A DNA stretch of 64,000 nucleotides from Paracoccaceae bacterium (lineage in GTDB: Bacteria; Pseudomonadota; Alphaproteobacteria; Rhodobacterales; Rhodobacteraceae), in assembly GCA_024639125.1 (NCBI GenBank), contig JAHEJA010000012.1, positions 39,336 through 103,335 of the forward strand. Direction: 5' to 3'. The translations under genes were made by a program, and so were the position numbers. The notes beneath the pieces were generated by a model. The model did not search any database and was not told where the DNA came from. It saw nothing but the letters and a program-made list of their open reading frames with translations. Of the stretch, positions 27,016-37,011 are shown in pieces. Each line of letters starts with the position of its first letter. The stretch's first letter is position 1.

Positions 27016-27843
27016 TTAGTCGCGTAGCAATTCGTTGATGCCTGTTTTGCTGCGTGTTTTCGCGTCAACACGCTTTACAATGACAGCGCAATACAAATTG
27101 ACACCGTTCTTAGACGGAAGCGATCCTGAGACAACAACCGAATACGGCGGCACTTCGCCATACATGACTTCGCCGGTTTCGCGATCCACGATTTTGGTTG
27201 ACTGGCCGATATAAACGCCCATGCCCAAAACAGACCCTTCGCGTACAATACAGCCTTCGACAACTTCGGAACGCGCACCGATGAAACAGTTGTCTTCGAT
27301 GATTGTTGGGCCAGCTTGCATTGGCTCAAGCACGCCACCGATACCGACGCCACCAGACAAGTGCACGTTTTTACCAATTTGGGCACAGCTACCAACAGTG
27401 GCCCATGTGTCAACCATTGTGCCTTCGTCAACATAAGCGCCAAGGTTCACAAAAGACGGCATCAATACCACGCCCGGTGCAATAAAGGCGGATTTGCGCA
27501 CGATACAATTCGGTACAGCGCGGAAACCAGCTGCTTTCCATTGGTTCTCGCCCCAGCCTTTGAATTTGCTATCGACTTTGTCCCACCAACCGGACCCTTG
27601 TGGGCCACCGTCTTGCATTTCCATGTCTTTGATACGGAAGCCAAGCAACACTGCCTTTTTGGCCCATTGGTTCACATGCCAATCACCATTTTCCATTTTG
27701 TGAGCAACCCGCAAAGAGCCGCTGTCCAACGCATGGAGCGTATCTTCGATCGCTTCGCGTGTTTCCCCTGTGGTGGCTGGTGTGATCGTATCGCGTGCGT
27801 CCCACGCGGCTTCGATGGCTTGTTCGAGCTGGGCATTCGACAT
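27016..27843 (-). CDS. dapD: Tetrahydrodipicolinate N-succinyltransferase
   Basis: This 275-residue enzyme, the usual DapD length, transfers succinate from succinyl-CoA to tetrahydrodipicolinate in the lysine/diaminopimelate pathway. A left-handed beta-helix is evident in the hexapeptide repeats from about residue 120 to 220 (for example [17 protein letters not shown]), following [17 protein letters not shown] at the N-terminus. The ATG at 27843 has GGAG 8 bp upstream; a TTG six codons earlier was rejected. Confidence 0.95.
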   Translation of the reverse strand: MSNAQLEQAIEAAWDARDTITPATTGETREAIEDTLHALDSGSLRVAHKMENGDWHVNQWAKKAVLLGFRIKDMEMQDGGPQGSGWWDKVDSKFKGWGENQWKAAGFRAVPNCIVRKSAFIAPGVVLMPSFVNLGAYVDEGTMVDTWATVGSCAQIGKNVHLSGGVGIGGVLEPMQAGPTIIEDNCFIGARSEVVEGCIVREGSVLGMGVYIGQSTKIVDRETGEVMYGEVPPYSVVVSGSLPSKNGVNLYCAVIVKRVDAKTRSKTGINELLRD

Positions 27844-27959
27844 TTTAAGAACTCCGGACAAATTTTTGTTAACGCCCCTATATCTTTCTATGCGTCATCG
27901 TACAATGGTTTCTAAGGTTTTGGGGCGATTTGTCCCCGTAGAATGGTAAGGATGCATAA

Positions 27960-28766
27960 ATGACCAAGTCAAAAAGACTTTTCCCCGACGCAGGCGCAGA
28001 TTTAAATAACGCCCAAGATGTCCCAGACACGCCACAGACACGCGCGCCGGCGTATCGCTTGGCTTTTGCAGATGATGACTTCCTGTGCCGCGACGAACTT
28101 CGCCCCGTTCGACTTCAGTTAGAATTGCTAAAGCCCGAGATGGTTTTGGACGAACGCGGCATTGAGTCAACGATTGTGATGTTTGGCGGCGCACGCATTC
28201 CAGAACCCAGTCAGAAAAGCAAAGCCAAAACCAAAACGCTGGCCGATCTGTCCAAATACTACGACGAAGCGCGCAAATTTGCCCAACTTATGACGGCGAA
28301 AAGCATGGAAAGCTATGGGCGCGAAAATGTCATCGTGACAGGTGGCGGGCCAGGCGTGATGGAGGCCGGAAATCGCGGAGCCGTCGATGCAGGTGGCGCT
28401 TCGATCGGGCTGAACATCGTTTTACCCCATGAACAGGCCCCGAACGAATATGTCACGCCCGAACTTTGCTTTAACTTTCACTACTTTGCCATCCGAAAAA
28501 TGCACTTTCTCATGCGCGCCAAAGTGGTCTGTGTGTTCCCCGGCGGCTTTGGCACTTTGGACGAATTATTCGAAGCGCTTACGCTTATTCAAACCGGTCG
28601 CATGGCACGTATCCCATTTCTTTTATTTGGTCGTGAGTTTTGGGAAAAAATCATCAACTGGGATGCACTGGCAGACGCAGGAACCATTTCAGCCGAGGAT
28701 CTAGAGCTATTTCAATTTGTTGAAACCGCAGAAGAGGCAATTCAGGCGATTGATCAATGGAGCTGA
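27960..28766 (+). CDS. LOG-family nucleotide phosphoribohydrolase-like protein
   Basis: This 268-residue protein carries the LOG hallmarks VTGGGPGVMEAGNRGA (near 124-139) and PGGFGTLDELFEAL (near 195-208). LOG proteins hydrolyse cytokinin riboside monophosphates or related nucleotides; in bacteria many are general AMP/nucleotide 5'-monophosphate N-glycosidases. The older name lysine decarboxylase is misleading. It has a longer N-terminal region than the short LOG type. It is divergent from dapD with a 116-bp shared promoter region. Confidence 0.88.
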   Translation: MTKSKRLFPDAGADLNNAQDVPDTPQTRAPAYRLAFADDDFLCRDELRPVRLQLELLKPEMVLDERGIESTIVMFGGARIPEPSQKSKAKTKTLADLSKYYDEARKFAQLMTAKSMESYGRENVIVTGGGPGVMEAGNRGAVDAGGASIGLNIVLPHEQAPNEYVTPELCFNFHYFAIRKMHFLMRAKVVCVFPGGFGTLDELFEALTLIQTGRMARIPFLLFGREFWEKIINWDALADAGTISAEDLELFQFVETAEEAIQAIDQWS

Positions 28767-28848
28767 TTGAAAAGTAACGCACCACCATGGGACACCAAGC
28801 ACTTGGATCCTGATTACACGGTTTTTCGATTTTTCAACTGAGAAAGCC

Positions 28849-28875
28849 TTGCACATCTTCTCTGCTGCATAATAC
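28849..28875 (+). promoter_or_regulatory. Possible promoter of rpe
   Basis: TTGCAC (28849-28854) and TAATAC (28870-28875) are separated by 15 bp, or about 17 bp if the -35 box is read two or three bases earlier, and lie 55 bp before the rpe start. They resemble sigma-70 boxes. Prediction by eye only. Confidence 0.35.
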
Positions 28876-28929
28876 ACCAGTGGGGTGTACGGTTCGCTGT
28901 GCATCCTTTCTATCTATACGGAGACATCC

Positions 28930-29610
28930 ATGTCCTTTGATCGTTCCATCAAAATCGCCCCGTCTATTCTGTCAGCGGATTTTGCCAACTTTGGTGCTGA
29001 AATTCGCGCTATAGAAGACCAAGGCGCGGATTGGGTTCATATTGACGTCATGGATGGGCATTTTGTGCCAAACCTTACATTTGGCCCCCCTGCGGTAAAA
29101 GCATTCCGTCCACATGTGAAAACGGTGATGGATGTGCATTTGATGATTTCACCTGTCGATCTCTACATCGACGCCTATGCCGATGCCGGCGCGGACATTC
29201 TCACGGCGCATATCGAAGCAGGTCCACATATTCACCGCACTTTGCAAGCTATTCGCGGTACAGGCATGAAGGCTGGCGTTGCTTTGAATCCGGGCACACC
29301 AGCCGATGCAATAGAACACCTGCTTGATCTTGCGGATTTGGTCTGTGTCATGACAGTAAACCCCGGTTTCGGGGGTCAAAAATACATCGACATGACCGAC
29401 AAAGTGCGCCGCTTGCGGTCAATGATCGGCGACCGCCCTATCCATATTGAAATTGACGGTGGTATGGACCCAACAACTGCTCCGCTCATGGCCAAGGCCG
29501 GTGCAGATGTATTGGTTGCAGGCTCCGCAGTATTCCGTGGCGGTTCCGTCGATAATCCAGCCGTCTATGGTGACAATATCCGCGCAATCCGCGCCTCAAC
29601 ACAAGACTGA
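28930..29610 (+). CDS. rpe: Ribulose-phosphate 3-epimerase
   Basis: This 226-residue TIM-barrel enzyme interconverts ribulose 5-phosphate and xylulose 5-phosphate. Diagnostic stretches are IAPSILSADFANFG at the start with the first active-site residues, VHIDVMDGHFVPNLTFGPP with catalytic Asp, VMTVNPGFGGQKYI, and IEIDGGMDPTTAPL. The start at 28930 has CGGAG 7 bp upstream; 15 further open codons were excluded. A thioredoxin-like gene begins 2 bp after its stop, followed directly by gph, so the three form an operon. Confidence 0.95.
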   Translation: MSFDRSIKIAPSILSADFANFGAEIRAIEDQGADWVHIDVMDGHFVPNLTFGPPAVKAFRPHVKTVMDVHLMISPVDLYIDAYADAGADILTAHIEAGPHIHRTLQAIRGTGMKAGVALNPGTPADAIEHLLDLADLVCVMTVNPGFGGQKYIDMTDKVRRLRSMIGDRPIHIEIDGGMDPTTAPLMAKAGADVLVAGSAVFRGGSVDNPAVYGDNIRAIRASTQD

Positions 29611-29612
29611 AC

Positions 29613-30164
29613 ATGGCGATGACAGCTCCCATTTGTGACTTTGGATGGAACGCACCAGATTTTACGCTGCAATCAACAGATCAAAAATGGGTATCGCTTG
29701 ATGATATAGCCGGACCAAATGGTACGGTGGTTATGTTTATTTGCAACCACTGCCCCTATGTTCTGGCTGTCTTGGACCGGCTCATCATGGATGCGAAAAC
29801 CCTCTCTGATATTGGAATTACATTGGTTGCAATTAATTCCAACGATGCCGTTACATATCCAGCAGATAGCTTTGAAAACATGCAAAAGTTAGCAATCGAA
29901 CACCAATTTCCTTTTGCTTATTTACATGACCACGACCAAAGCATCGCGCGCGCATACAATGCCGCCTGTACACCGGACTTCTTTGGGTTCAATGCAGACT
30001 TAAAGCTTCAATATCGCGGTCGTCTAGATGCAGCAGGTCTTAATCCTGCAGCCCCAGACCTCAAGCGCGACCTCGTTGACGCAATGCGCAAAGTCGCAGA
30101 AACAGGCTCTGGTCCTGAAAAACAAGTCCTGTCTATGGGCTGTTCGATCAAATGGAAAAACTGA
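29613..30164 (+). CDS. Thioredoxin-fold (AhpC/TSA-like) protein
   Basis: This 183-residue protein has a thioredoxin fold with a CxxC-type site in FICNHCPYVLAVLDRL (near 43-58) and a peroxiredoxin-like opening APDFTLQSTDQ. The related group is annotated as thioredoxin-family or redoxin-domain proteins of unknown partner. There is no signal peptide, so it is probably cytoplasmic. It lies between rpe (2 bp) and gph (4 bp), suggesting co-expression with Calvin/pentose phosphate-type enzymes. Confidence 0.85.
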   Translation: MAMTAPICDFGWNAPDFTLQSTDQKWVSLDDIAGPNGTVVMFICNHCPYVLAVLDRLIMDAKTLSDIGITLVAINSNDAVTYPADSFENMQKLAIEHQFPFAYLHDHDQSIARAYNAACTPDFFGFNADLKLQYRGRLDAAGLNPAAPDLKRDLVDAMRKVAETGSGPEKQVLSMGCSIKWKN

Positions 30165-30168
30165 ACGA

Positions 30169-30822
30169 ATGAAGGCTGTTATTTTCGACCTAGACGGCAC
30201 ATTGATCGACAGCGCACCAGACATCCAAGCCGCCGCAAACAAAATGCTTGCTGATGTGGAGAAAGCCCCCCTTGGTTTGGCAACGATCACATCATTCATT
30301 GGTAATGGTATCCCCAAACTGGTGGAACGTATCTTGGACCACTGTGAGATTGATCAATCCAATCATACCGCAATGCTCGATGCGATGACTGGGCACTACA
30401 ACAAAGCCAGCTGCGACTTAACAATATTTTATCCGGGCGTAGAAACACTGCTCCATAGCCTGAAAGAAGCTGACATCAAACTGGGAATATGCACGAATAA
30501 ACCCCATGCTCCTGCCTGCGATATCCTGCGCCACTTTGGCATTATGCGCCTTTTTGACGTGATCATCGGTGGGGATAGCCTCTCAACTCGGAAACCAGAC
30601 GCAGCACCGTTAAACGCGGTCATCAACCAACTTGGTGAAACCAACATCCTCTATGTTGGCGACAGCGAAGTTGACTATGCGACCGCACAAAACGCCAATG
30701 TCCCTTTTGCCTTCTTCACAGGCGGATATCGCAAAAATCCTGACAGCTATTTTACAGATTGCTGGCACTTCGACAATTTCGATCAACTGCGCCTGAAACT
30801 GCTTCCAAATATTTCAGAATAA
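30169..30822 (+). CDS. gph: Phosphoglycolate phosphatase
   Basis: This 217-residue HAD hydrolase has motif I VIFDLDGTLIDSAPD at the N-terminus, CTNKPHAP for motif II/III, and YVGDSEVDYATAQNA for motif IV. It follows the Gph pattern, removing phosphate from 2-phosphoglycolate. The open frame runs back into the previous gene, but the start at 30169 (MKAVIFDLDG) places motif I correctly. It is the third gene after rpe, a combination often seen in proteobacteria. Confidence 0.9.
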   Translation: MKAVIFDLDGTLIDSAPDIQAAANKMLADVEKAPLGLATITSFIGNGIPKLVERILDHCEIDQSNHTAMLDAMTGHYNKASCDLTIFYPGVETLLHSLKEADIKLGICTNKPHAPACDILRHFGIMRLFDVIIGGDSLSTRKPDAAPLNAVINQLGETNILYVGDSEVDYATAQNANVPFAFFTGGYRKNPDSYFTDCWHFDNFDQLRLKLLPNISE

Positions 30823-30903
30823 TCTAACTCATCACAACACAGAAAACAGACATCATAAAATTCTTCTTTTTCTAAATATCCTGGGTGAATTGGCCACCGG
30901 CCA

Positions 30904-30950
30904 AGAGGGCAACGCCCTAAATGAAAAAGCCCCCTGCACGAGGGGGCTTT
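30904..30950. terminator. Bidirectional terminator between gph and coxM
   Basis: Two hairpins lie here: GAGGGCAACGCCCT (30905-30918) and a strong stem AAAGCCCCCT / AGGGGGCTTT (30926-30950) with a 5-nt loop, flanked by A-runs on one side and T-runs on the other. It would serve the convergent gph and cox transcripts. Confidence 0.8.
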
Positions 30951-30971
30951 GATAATCGTGTCAATAAAACC

Positions 30972-31763
30972 TTAGCTTGCAGCCGCAACCGCGCGCTTGG
31001 TCAGAACTTTCACCAAATGCGCACGATAGGCACCTGTTCCGTGCAAATCCCCAATCATGCCATCTGCCGACACACTTAGACCATCAATTGCATCCGCACT
31101 AAAGTTTCCGCTTAGCGCGGCCTCTGCTTCAGTCCAACGGAAAACACCGCTTTCAGATGCACCTGTTACCGCAACACGAACACCGTCCGCGTATTTGGCG
31201 ACATAGACTCCCACCAATGCAAACCGAGATGCGGGCTGCTCGAACTTTTGATAGTTCGCCACTTCAGGTACTGGAAACCGTACTTCTGTGATGATTTCGC
31301 CTTCTTCCAAGGCTGTTGTAAACATACCCTGAAAATAATCATCCGCTGCAATTTGCCGTGAATTGGTGACAATGGTCGCACCTGATGCCAAAGCCGCAGA
31401 TGGGTAGCAAGCTGCAGGGTCGTTGTTGGCCAAAGACCCCCCAATTGTCCCACGATTACGCACTGCCGGATCACCGATCCCGCCAGCCAGCGCCGCCAAA
31501 GCGGGATACTGTGACGCGGCTTCGCTTGCGACCGTTGCATGGTTGGTTGCCCCACCAATGCATACGGAACCATCATCCCCTTTACAGACACCTTTCATTT
31601 CGGCGATGCCTGTCAAAGAGACCAATTTGGACGGGCTTGCCAAACGCTGCTTCATAGTCGGAAGCAATGTTTGTCCGCCCCCTAATGGCTGTGCTTCTTC
31701 GGTTGCCAAAGCAGCAACCGCGTCAGCAACAGTCGAAGGTTTTTCAAAGTCAAAGTTATACAT
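30972..31763 (-). CDS. coxM: CO dehydrogenase-like FAD (medium) subunit CoxM
   Basis: This 263-residue subunit has the FAD-binding motifs of the molybdenum hydroxylase family: LGGGQTLLPTMKQRL near 27-41 and TIGGSLANNDPAACYP near 107-122. It carries electrons from the 2Fe-2S subunit to acceptor. It is the last gene of the minus-strand cox-like set, 15 bp after coxL. Because the large subunit is form II, the physiological substrate may not be CO. Confidence 0.9.
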   Translation of the reverse strand: MYNFDFEKPSTVADAVAALATEEAQPLGGGQTLLPTMKQRLASPSKLVSLTGIAEMKGVCKGDDGSVCIGGATNHATVASEAASQYPALAALAGGIGDPAVRNRGTIGGSLANNDPAACYPSAALASGATIVTNSRQIAADDYFQGMFTTALEEGEIITEVRFPVPEVANYQKFEQPASRFALVGVYVAKYADGVRVAVTGASESGVFRWTEAEAALSGNFSADAIDGLSVSADGMIGDLHGTGAYRAHLVKVLTKRAVAAAS

Positions 31764-31778
31764 AGTAAATCCCTCCGA

Positions 31779-34145
31779 TTATCCGTTCATCGCAGCCCAG
31801 ACGCGCGAAGGCGAACAAGGCATATCGATATGGGTTACGTTTTTATGACCACCAGATTGCAAAGCATCAACAACAGCATTTACAACAGCCGGTGGCGATC
31901 CAATTGCACCTGCTTCGCCACAGCCCTTTACGCCCAATGGATTGTGCGTACAGGGTGTCTGGCATGAATGATCCACTGTAAAGAAAGGTACATCCGATGC
32001 GCGCGGCATTGCATAATCCATATAGGACGCGCTAAGCAATTGACCGTTTTCATCATAGGAACAGTTTTCCAGCAAAGCTTGACCGATACCTTGGCCAATA
32101 CCGCCATGAACCTGACCCGTTACAATCATCGGATTGATCACGTTTCCGAAATCATCCGCAGCAGAGAACCGTTCAATTGTGACTTTGCCTGTGTCTGGAT
32201 CAACTTCGACTTCGCAAGCATAGGCGCCTGAAGGATAGGTAAAGTTGGATGGATCATAAAAGGCCGTTTCTTCAAGGCCTGGCTCAATGTCTTCGAGTGG
32301 ATAGTTATGCGGCACATAAGCCGCCAAGGTTACATCACCCCAAGCAACGGATTTATCCGTACCTGCGACTGTGAATTGACCATTTTTAAGCTCGATATCC
32401 GCCTCTGATGCTTCTAGCAAATGAGATGCGATTTTCTTGGCTTTATTGATGATCTTTTCAGTGGCGCGCACCATAGCAGATCCACAGACCGCAATCGAAC
32501 GAGACCCATATGTTCCCATACCAAACGGAATTTTAGAGCTGTCACCATGCACGATGTCGATCATGCTTTCGTCAATGCCAAGCATCTCTGCGACAACCTG
32601 TGGGAACGCCGTTTCGTGACCTTGACCGTGGCTGTGCGCCCCGACCATCACACTAATTGACCCAGTTGCGTTTACGCGCACTGTGGCTGCATCATACAGA
32701 CCCGCACGCGCGCCCAGTTGCCCCACAAGGTTAGACGGCGCAATCCCGCAAGCCTCGATATAGCAGTTCACGCCCAAACCACGCAATTTGCCTTTGGCTT
32801 CTGACGCTTTACGACGTGCTTCGAAACCAGACAGATCGGCGATCTCTTCGAGCTTGTCCATGGTCGCGGGGTAATCACCGGTATCATATTCCACTGCAAC
32901 AGGCGTTGCATATGGGAATTCGGTGATAAAGTTCTGACGACGCAATTTAATCGGATCAACGCCCAATTCGCGGGCCGCTTTATCGATCACGCGCTCTAGC
33001 TGATACGTGGCTTCGGGGCGACCTGCACCACGATAGGCATCAACTGGAACTGTGTTTGTAAATACGGCCTTAACGTTCACATAAACCAATGGCGTTTTAT
33101 AGTTCCCCGCCATCAATGTGCCGTGCAACCATGTCGGAACAGATGGGGCAAATGTGGACAAATACGCGCCCATGTTTGCATATGTTTCCGTGCGTACAGC
33201 CGTAAAGTTGTTATCCGCATCCAATGCCAATTCGATCTTGGTCACGTGGTCACGACCATGCGCATCCGACATGAACGCCTCGGAACGGCTTGCTGTCCAT
33301 TTCACAGGGCGGTTTACTGCCTTGGCTGCAAAGGTACAAAATGCTTCTTCTGCATAATGGAAGATCTTGGTACCAAAACCACCACCCACATCAGGCGCAA
33401 CAACGCGCAACTTGTGTTCAGGAATGCCCAAAACAAATGCACCCATAAGCAACCTGATCACATGAGGGTTTTGTGAGGTTGTGTATAGCGTGTGTTCATC
33501 GTTGGAACGATTATAATCGCCAACGGCAACGCGCGGTTCCATTGGGTTTGCAACCAAACGGTTATTAACCAATTCCAACGTTGTCACATGCGCTGCGCTT
33601 TTGATTGCTTCGTCAACTGCGCCCTTGTTGTCTTCTACAAAGCCCCAGTCATAGCATAGGTTCGATGTCAGATCGTCATGCACTTTGGTTGCGCCATCTT
33701 TGACGGCGGCTTTCATGTCAACGACGGCTGGCAATTCTTCGATGTCTACATTTAATGCCTCTGCAGCGTCGCGCGCTTCGGCAAGTGACTCTGCAACGAC
33801 CGCAGCGATTGGATCACCAACGTGGCGCACTTTGCCAATTGCCAAAACCGGGTGTGCAGGCTCTTGCATCGGCTGTCCATGACGGTCAGTAATCTGCCAT
33901 CCGCAGGGAATGCTGCCGATACCTTCGAAATCGGCACCTGTGAAAATGCGAACGACACCGGGCATGGCTTCTGCCGCCGATGTGTCGATGTTTTTGATAC
34001 GGCCATGCGCTACGTCCGAACGTAGGAAATACACGTGTGTTTGGCCATAAATGTTAATGTCGTCGGTATAATTACCGTTGCCGGTCAGGAACCGGACGTC
34101 TTCACGACGCTTTGAGCTGGCGCCGATGCCGCTGTCTTTGGGCAT
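31779..34145 (-). CDS. coxL: Form II CO dehydrogenase-like molybdopterin large subunit CoxL
   Basis: This 788-residue molybdenum hydroxylase has GGGFGTK (254-260) and the active-site loop AYRGAGR (370-376). AYRGAGR defines form II; true aerobic CO dehydrogenases (form I) carry AYxCSFR with the Mo-Cu cysteine, which is absent here. The near-C-terminal [20 protein letters not shown] holds the conserved glutamate of the family. It would sit in the cytoplasm with CoxM and CoxS. Substrate is uncertain: form II enzymes may oxidise aldehydes or other small carbonyls. It lies on the same strand after the pedF-like/xoxJ-like genes. Confidence 0.93.
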   Translation of the reverse strand: MPKDSGIGASSKRREDVRFLTGNGNYTDDINIYGQTHVYFLRSDVAHGRIKNIDTSAAEAMPGVVRIFTGADFEGIGSIPCGWQITDRHGQPMQEPAHPVLAIGKVRHVGDPIAAVVAESLAEARDAAEALNVDIEELPAVVDMKAAVKDGATKVHDDLTSNLCYDWGFVEDNKGAVDEAIKSAAHVTTLELVNNRLVANPMEPRVAVGDYNRSNDEHTLYTTSQNPHVIRLLMGAFVLGIPEHKLRVVAPDVGGGFGTKIFHYAEEAFCTFAAKAVNRPVKWTASRSEAFMSDAHGRDHVTKIELALDADNNFTAVRTETYANMGAYLSTFAPSVPTWLHGTLMAGNYKTPLVYVNVKAVFTNTVPVDAYRGAGRPEATYQLERVIDKAARELGVDPIKLRRQNFITEFPYATPVAVEYDTGDYPATMDKLEEIADLSGFEARRKASEAKGKLRGLGVNCYIEACGIAPSNLVGQLGARAGLYDAATVRVNATGSISVMVGAHSHGQGHETAFPQVVAEMLGIDESMIDIVHGDSSKIPFGMGTYGSRSIAVCGSAMVRATEKIINKAKKIASHLLEASEADIELKNGQFTVAGTDKSVAWGDVTLAAYVPHNYPLEDIEPGLEETAFYDPSNFTYPSGAYACEVEVDPDTGKVTIERFSAADDFGNVINPMIVTGQVHGGIGQGIGQALLENCSYDENGQLLSASYMDYAMPRASDVPFFTVDHSCQTPCTHNPLGVKGCGEAGAIGSPPAVVNAVVDALQSGGHKNVTHIDMPCSPSRVWAAMNG

Positions 34146-34177
34146 GTTAATTCCTCCCTAAATGTGGTGTTCCACTC

Positions 34178-34663
34178 TTATTCTGCTGCAATTTGGCTTA
34201 CGTCTTGACCAGAGGCCGCCATGATTGCTTTGACAATGTTGTGATATCCAGTGCAGCGGCAAATGTTGCCTTCTAGATGGTGCCGCACTTCGGCTTCTGA
34301 TGGTTTTGGGTTGTTTTTCAACAAATCTGCTGCTGCCATAACCATACCGGGCGTACAGAACCCGCATTGAAGACCGTGGTGATCTTGGAATGCCTGTTGG
34401 AGCGCATTCAAAGTGCCGTCTGCTGCGGCTTGACCTTCGATCGTTGCGACATGCGCGCCATCTGCTTCTGCGGCAAGCATAGTGCAAGATTTGACTGCAA
34501 TGCCATCAACATGAACCGTACACGCACCACATTGGCTGGTATCACAACCAACGTGCGTCCCTGTTAAGCGAAGATCACTTCGGAGAAAGTCAACAAGAAG
34601 GGTACGCCCTTCGACTTCTCCCGAAACGGTCTTGCCGTTTACTGTCATTGATACTTTTGCCAT
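34178..34663 (-). CDS. coxS: CO dehydrogenase-like 2Fe-2S small subunit CoxS
   Basis: This 161-residue iron-sulfur subunit has the plant-type cluster motif [15 protein letters not shown] and the second cluster motifs [10 protein letters not shown] and [10 protein letters not shown]. It passes electrons from the molybdenum centre to FAD. It lies between coxG and coxL in one transcription unit, with 32 bp to coxL. Confidence 0.94.
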   Translation of the reverse strand: MAKVSMTVNGKTVSGEVEGRTLLVDFLRSDLRLTGTHVGCDTSQCGACTVHVDGIAVKSCTMLAAEADGAHVATIEGQAAADGTLNALQQAFQDHHGLQCGFCTPGMVMAAADLLKNNPKPSEAEVRHHLEGNICRCTGYHNIVKAIMAASGQDVSQIAAE

Positions 34664-34686
34664 CGTTTTCCTCCCTAGAAAATCTA

Positions 34687-35208
34687 TTATTCGTTGGACA
34701 CTAATTTCCGAAGCCAGCCTTTTTTCTTGGGCGCGGCATCGGATGACGTGTCTTCTGTGTCTTCTGCGGGGCCTTCAACGACCTCGCGGAAAGTTTCAAA
34801 AAATTGATCCGCCATTTTTTTGGCGAAGCCGTCAATAATTCGGCTGCCAAGTTGGGCCAACTTGCCACCAACCTTGGCTTCGACATCATAAGAAAGACGC
34901 GTACCGCCTTCTTCTTCGCTCAGGGATACATTTGCGCCCCCTTTGGCGAACCCAGCAGCGCCCCCTTTTCCTTCTCCGGTCAAGGTAAGGCTGGTGCCTT
35001 CGACGATATCAGATACAGTTACGCTACCTTTAAAGGTGGCTTTGACCGGCCCGACCTTTTGGACAACTGTCGCTTCGAACCCATCTTGGGGCGATCCTGA
35101 CATTTCCTGACATCCCGGAACGCATTCCTTTAAAACGTCAGAAGACAGCAATGCTTGCCAGACCGTTTCGCGGTCAGCTGCAATGAGTTTAGAATCAGAT
35201 AGGTTCAT
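34687..35208 (-). CDS. coxG: CoxG-like SRPBCC-domain protein
   Basis: This 173-residue protein begins with the SRPBCC pattern of Cox[21 protein letters not shown], then [15 protein letters not shown]. It ends in a low-complexity linker and the basic tail [13 protein letters not shown], which may contact the membrane. CoxG of Oligotropha is reported to link CO dehydrogenase to the membrane. It is the first gene of the cox-like set and starts 70 bp after the XoxJ-like stop. Confidence 0.88.
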   Translation of the reverse strand: MNLSDSKLIAADRETVWQALLSSDVLKECVPGCQEMSGSPQDGFEATVVQKVGPVKATFKGSVTVSDIVEGTSLTLTGEGKGGAAGFAKGGANVSLSEEEGGTRLSYDVEAKVGGKLAQLGSRIIDGFAKKMADQFFETFREVVEGPAEDTEDTSSDAAPKKKGWLRKLVSNE

Positions 35209-35278
35209 TCAAAAGCTCCAATATTAAGTACATGCTAAGCGACAAACCACGATCAGTTCCATAAGACCAAGGGCGTAG

Positions 35279-36178
35279 TCACCGTAACGTGGGCGGGGAC
35301 AGTGTGACCCCGTATTTGGCAAATATTTCATTCAATCTACCGTCCTGCAGGGCGGCAAAAATTGCGTCATCTACTGCGTATCCTAATGGACGGTACGCGA
35401 AGTGTGTCGCAACACCAACAGTCCATTTTCCAACAGCAAACCCCGGCAAAGGTGGTGTGTGAACATCTAATTCAGATGTAAGTCCATGTTCTAACTGTGC
35501 CAACGGCCCCATAACCGCCATCACGTCACCGTTCTGAAGCATGGACATCGCCTGTGCCGTGCTGGCGTGGCGATGAATGTTATTCAACAATTGCCCCCCC
35601 GCCAGTCCAGACAAGTAGAAGTCCGCAATCGAGTCGTTTTCAACAGCCACAGTATCAAACCGGAAATAAGCAGGAATAGGTTTGTCATCTGGATAATCAG
35701 ACTTGCGAAACGCTATGCCCATTTGTTCGACATGATATTGACCGCCAAAAACAACCTGCTCTATGCGGCAGGCAAATTCGCTGTCGTAGGGAACGTGCAT
35801 CATGACATTCGCAACTTTTCCGCCAACAACGGGGCCTTTCCAAACCCAATTTCGCAAATCAGCATCAAGGTTTTCGCCTGCCGTTACCAAACGTAGCCGT
35901 GCCTCGACCCCAAAATCACGCGCAATCAGCCGTGCAAGATCCGCATCTATTCCTGTAATTTTACCATTCTCGACAAACGACCAAGGCGCAAAGTCGTCGT
36001 ACAAGGCGAAATCAATATAGCCACGATCAATGATCGCGTCCAAATCCGCCCCAACGATATCGCGAGATGCGTTTTGCGGCTTTTCCTGGGGAACATATCC
36101 TTCGCACCGCGCCCACGCTGCGCCGGACAGCGTTAGCGATAGGCATAGGTAAACCAATGTGCGAAAGACTTGTTTCAT
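35279..36178 (-). CDS. XoxJ/MoxJ-like periplasmic binding protein
   Basis: This 299-residue protein has a signal peptide (residues 1 to about 23, ending GAAWAR) and a family 3 solute-binding fold: YIDFALYDDFAPWSFVENG, ITGIDADLARLIARDFG. Proteins of this type lie beside PQQ alcohol or methanol dehydrogenases and may help activate the dehydrogenase in the periplasm. It starts 7 bp after the PedF-like cytochrome stop. The gene set 36860-30972 is one unbroken run on the minus strand. Confidence 0.82.
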   Translation of the reverse strand: MKQVFRTLVYLCLSLTLSGAAWARCEGYVPQEKPQNASRDIVGADLDAIIDRGYIDFALYDDFAPWSFVENGKITGIDADLARLIARDFGVEARLRLVTAGENLDADLRNWVWKGPVVGGKVANVMMHVPYDSEFACRIEQVVFGGQYHVEQMGIAFRKSDYPDDKPIPAYFRFDTVAVENDSIADFYLSGLAGGQLLNNIHRHASTAQAMSMLQNGDVMAVMGPLAQLEHGLTSELDVHTPPLPGFAVGKWTVGVATHFAYRPLGYAVDDAIFAALQDGRLNEIFAKYGVTLSPPTLR

Positions 36179-36185
36179 GCTGCTA

Positions 36186-36860
36186 TTATTCCGCAGCAGA
36201 AAGCCCGATTGTCAACTGGTTTGCTGCTTCGTGAAAATTCGGCGCATCGCCAAGGATCAAATTCGCAGCACGATAAGCAACGCTATCCGCAACGGGTGCC
36301 CCAGACGCGGTTGCGACTTGAGCTGCGATTTCGGCAAGTTCCGATTGCAAAGCTGCGACGTCTGCAATGTCTTCGGCTGCCAGAACATCACGAATTTCTT
36401 TTAAGCGGTCGGAAAATTCATCCAAGGCCCCATCGTCAGGACGCGTTTCCACATATGTTCGAATGGCCCAAGCTGCCTTTTGCCCCAACAGATCGCCGAA
36501 ACCTGGCATCTTGGTGACGCCATTTTGCGTGTATCCATGACGGAAACGTTCGACGAACCATTCATCACCATATTCTTCTGCCTCGAGGTATCTCAGGTCT
36601 GGTGCAAGACCGCCTGAAACAACACCCAAGCCATGGCACCGCGCGCAGTTTTGATTATACCCAGAGTCCCCAATTTCAAGCGCGGTTTTCCAAACTTCTT
36701 CGCCAACTTTGTCTGCGCGAAAAGGGTTCTCGGTTAACCACTCTTCTCCTACGTCTGGTAGCGCATCCGTATTTACCGGTTGTGGTGCAACGTCGCCATG
36801 TGCAAACGCCATTCCAGCAACACATGTCATTCCCAAAGCCAAAGCCCGCACATATTGCAT
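36186..36860 (-). CDS. Periplasmic cytochrome c (PedF/c550-like), electron acceptor of PQQ dehydrogenase
   Basis: This 224-residue protein has a signal peptide (MQYVRALALGMTCVAGMAFA), one haem-binding site CARCH near residue 75, and a likely axial methionine in TKMPGFGD. It resembles cytochrome c-550 PedF of alcohol-oxidising pseudomonads, which takes electrons from the PQQ enzyme. The ATG at 36860 has AGGAGG upstream; 41 further open codons were excluded. A C-terminal helical region of about 80 residues extends past the haem domain. Confidence 0.87.
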   Translation of the reverse strand: MQYVRALALGMTCVAGMAFAHGDVAPQPVNTDALPDVGEEWLTENPFRADKVGEEVWKTALEIGDSGYNQNCARCHGLGVVSGGLAPDLRYLEAEEYGDEWFVERFRHGYTQNGVTKMPGFGDLLGQKAAWAIRTYVETRPDDGALDEFSDRLKEIRDVLAAEDIADVAALQSELAEIAAQVATASGAPVADSVAYRAANLILGDAPNFHEAANQLTIGLSAAE

Positions 36861-36922
36861 TAGGGGTCCTCCTTTAAATTCTGTTACCTCAGTCTTAGCG
36901 GCAATCTTTATGGCCTCATATT

Positions 36923-36939
36923 CGACCTTTGTGCCAATT
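36923..36939 (+). promoter_or_regulatory. Shared operator motif between cytochrome c and ABC operons
   Basis: CGACCTTTGTGCCAATT lies in the divergent promoter region of the cytochrome (minus) and the ABC operon (plus). It matches the motif before the PQQ dehydrogenase with one substitution and one extra base. Confidence 0.45.
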
Positions 36940-37011
36940 TGGACAAAACAGGACTTTAGTAGGATTGCACCCCTGAAACTCAAGTGGCTTATTTAGTGAA
37001 AAAGGTGGGGA

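Noticed and set aside
31779..34145. Evidence for aerobic CO oxidation (form I CO dehydrogenase)
   Set aside because: The active-site loop is AYRGAGR, the form II pattern, and lacks the Cys of the Mo-Cu site.
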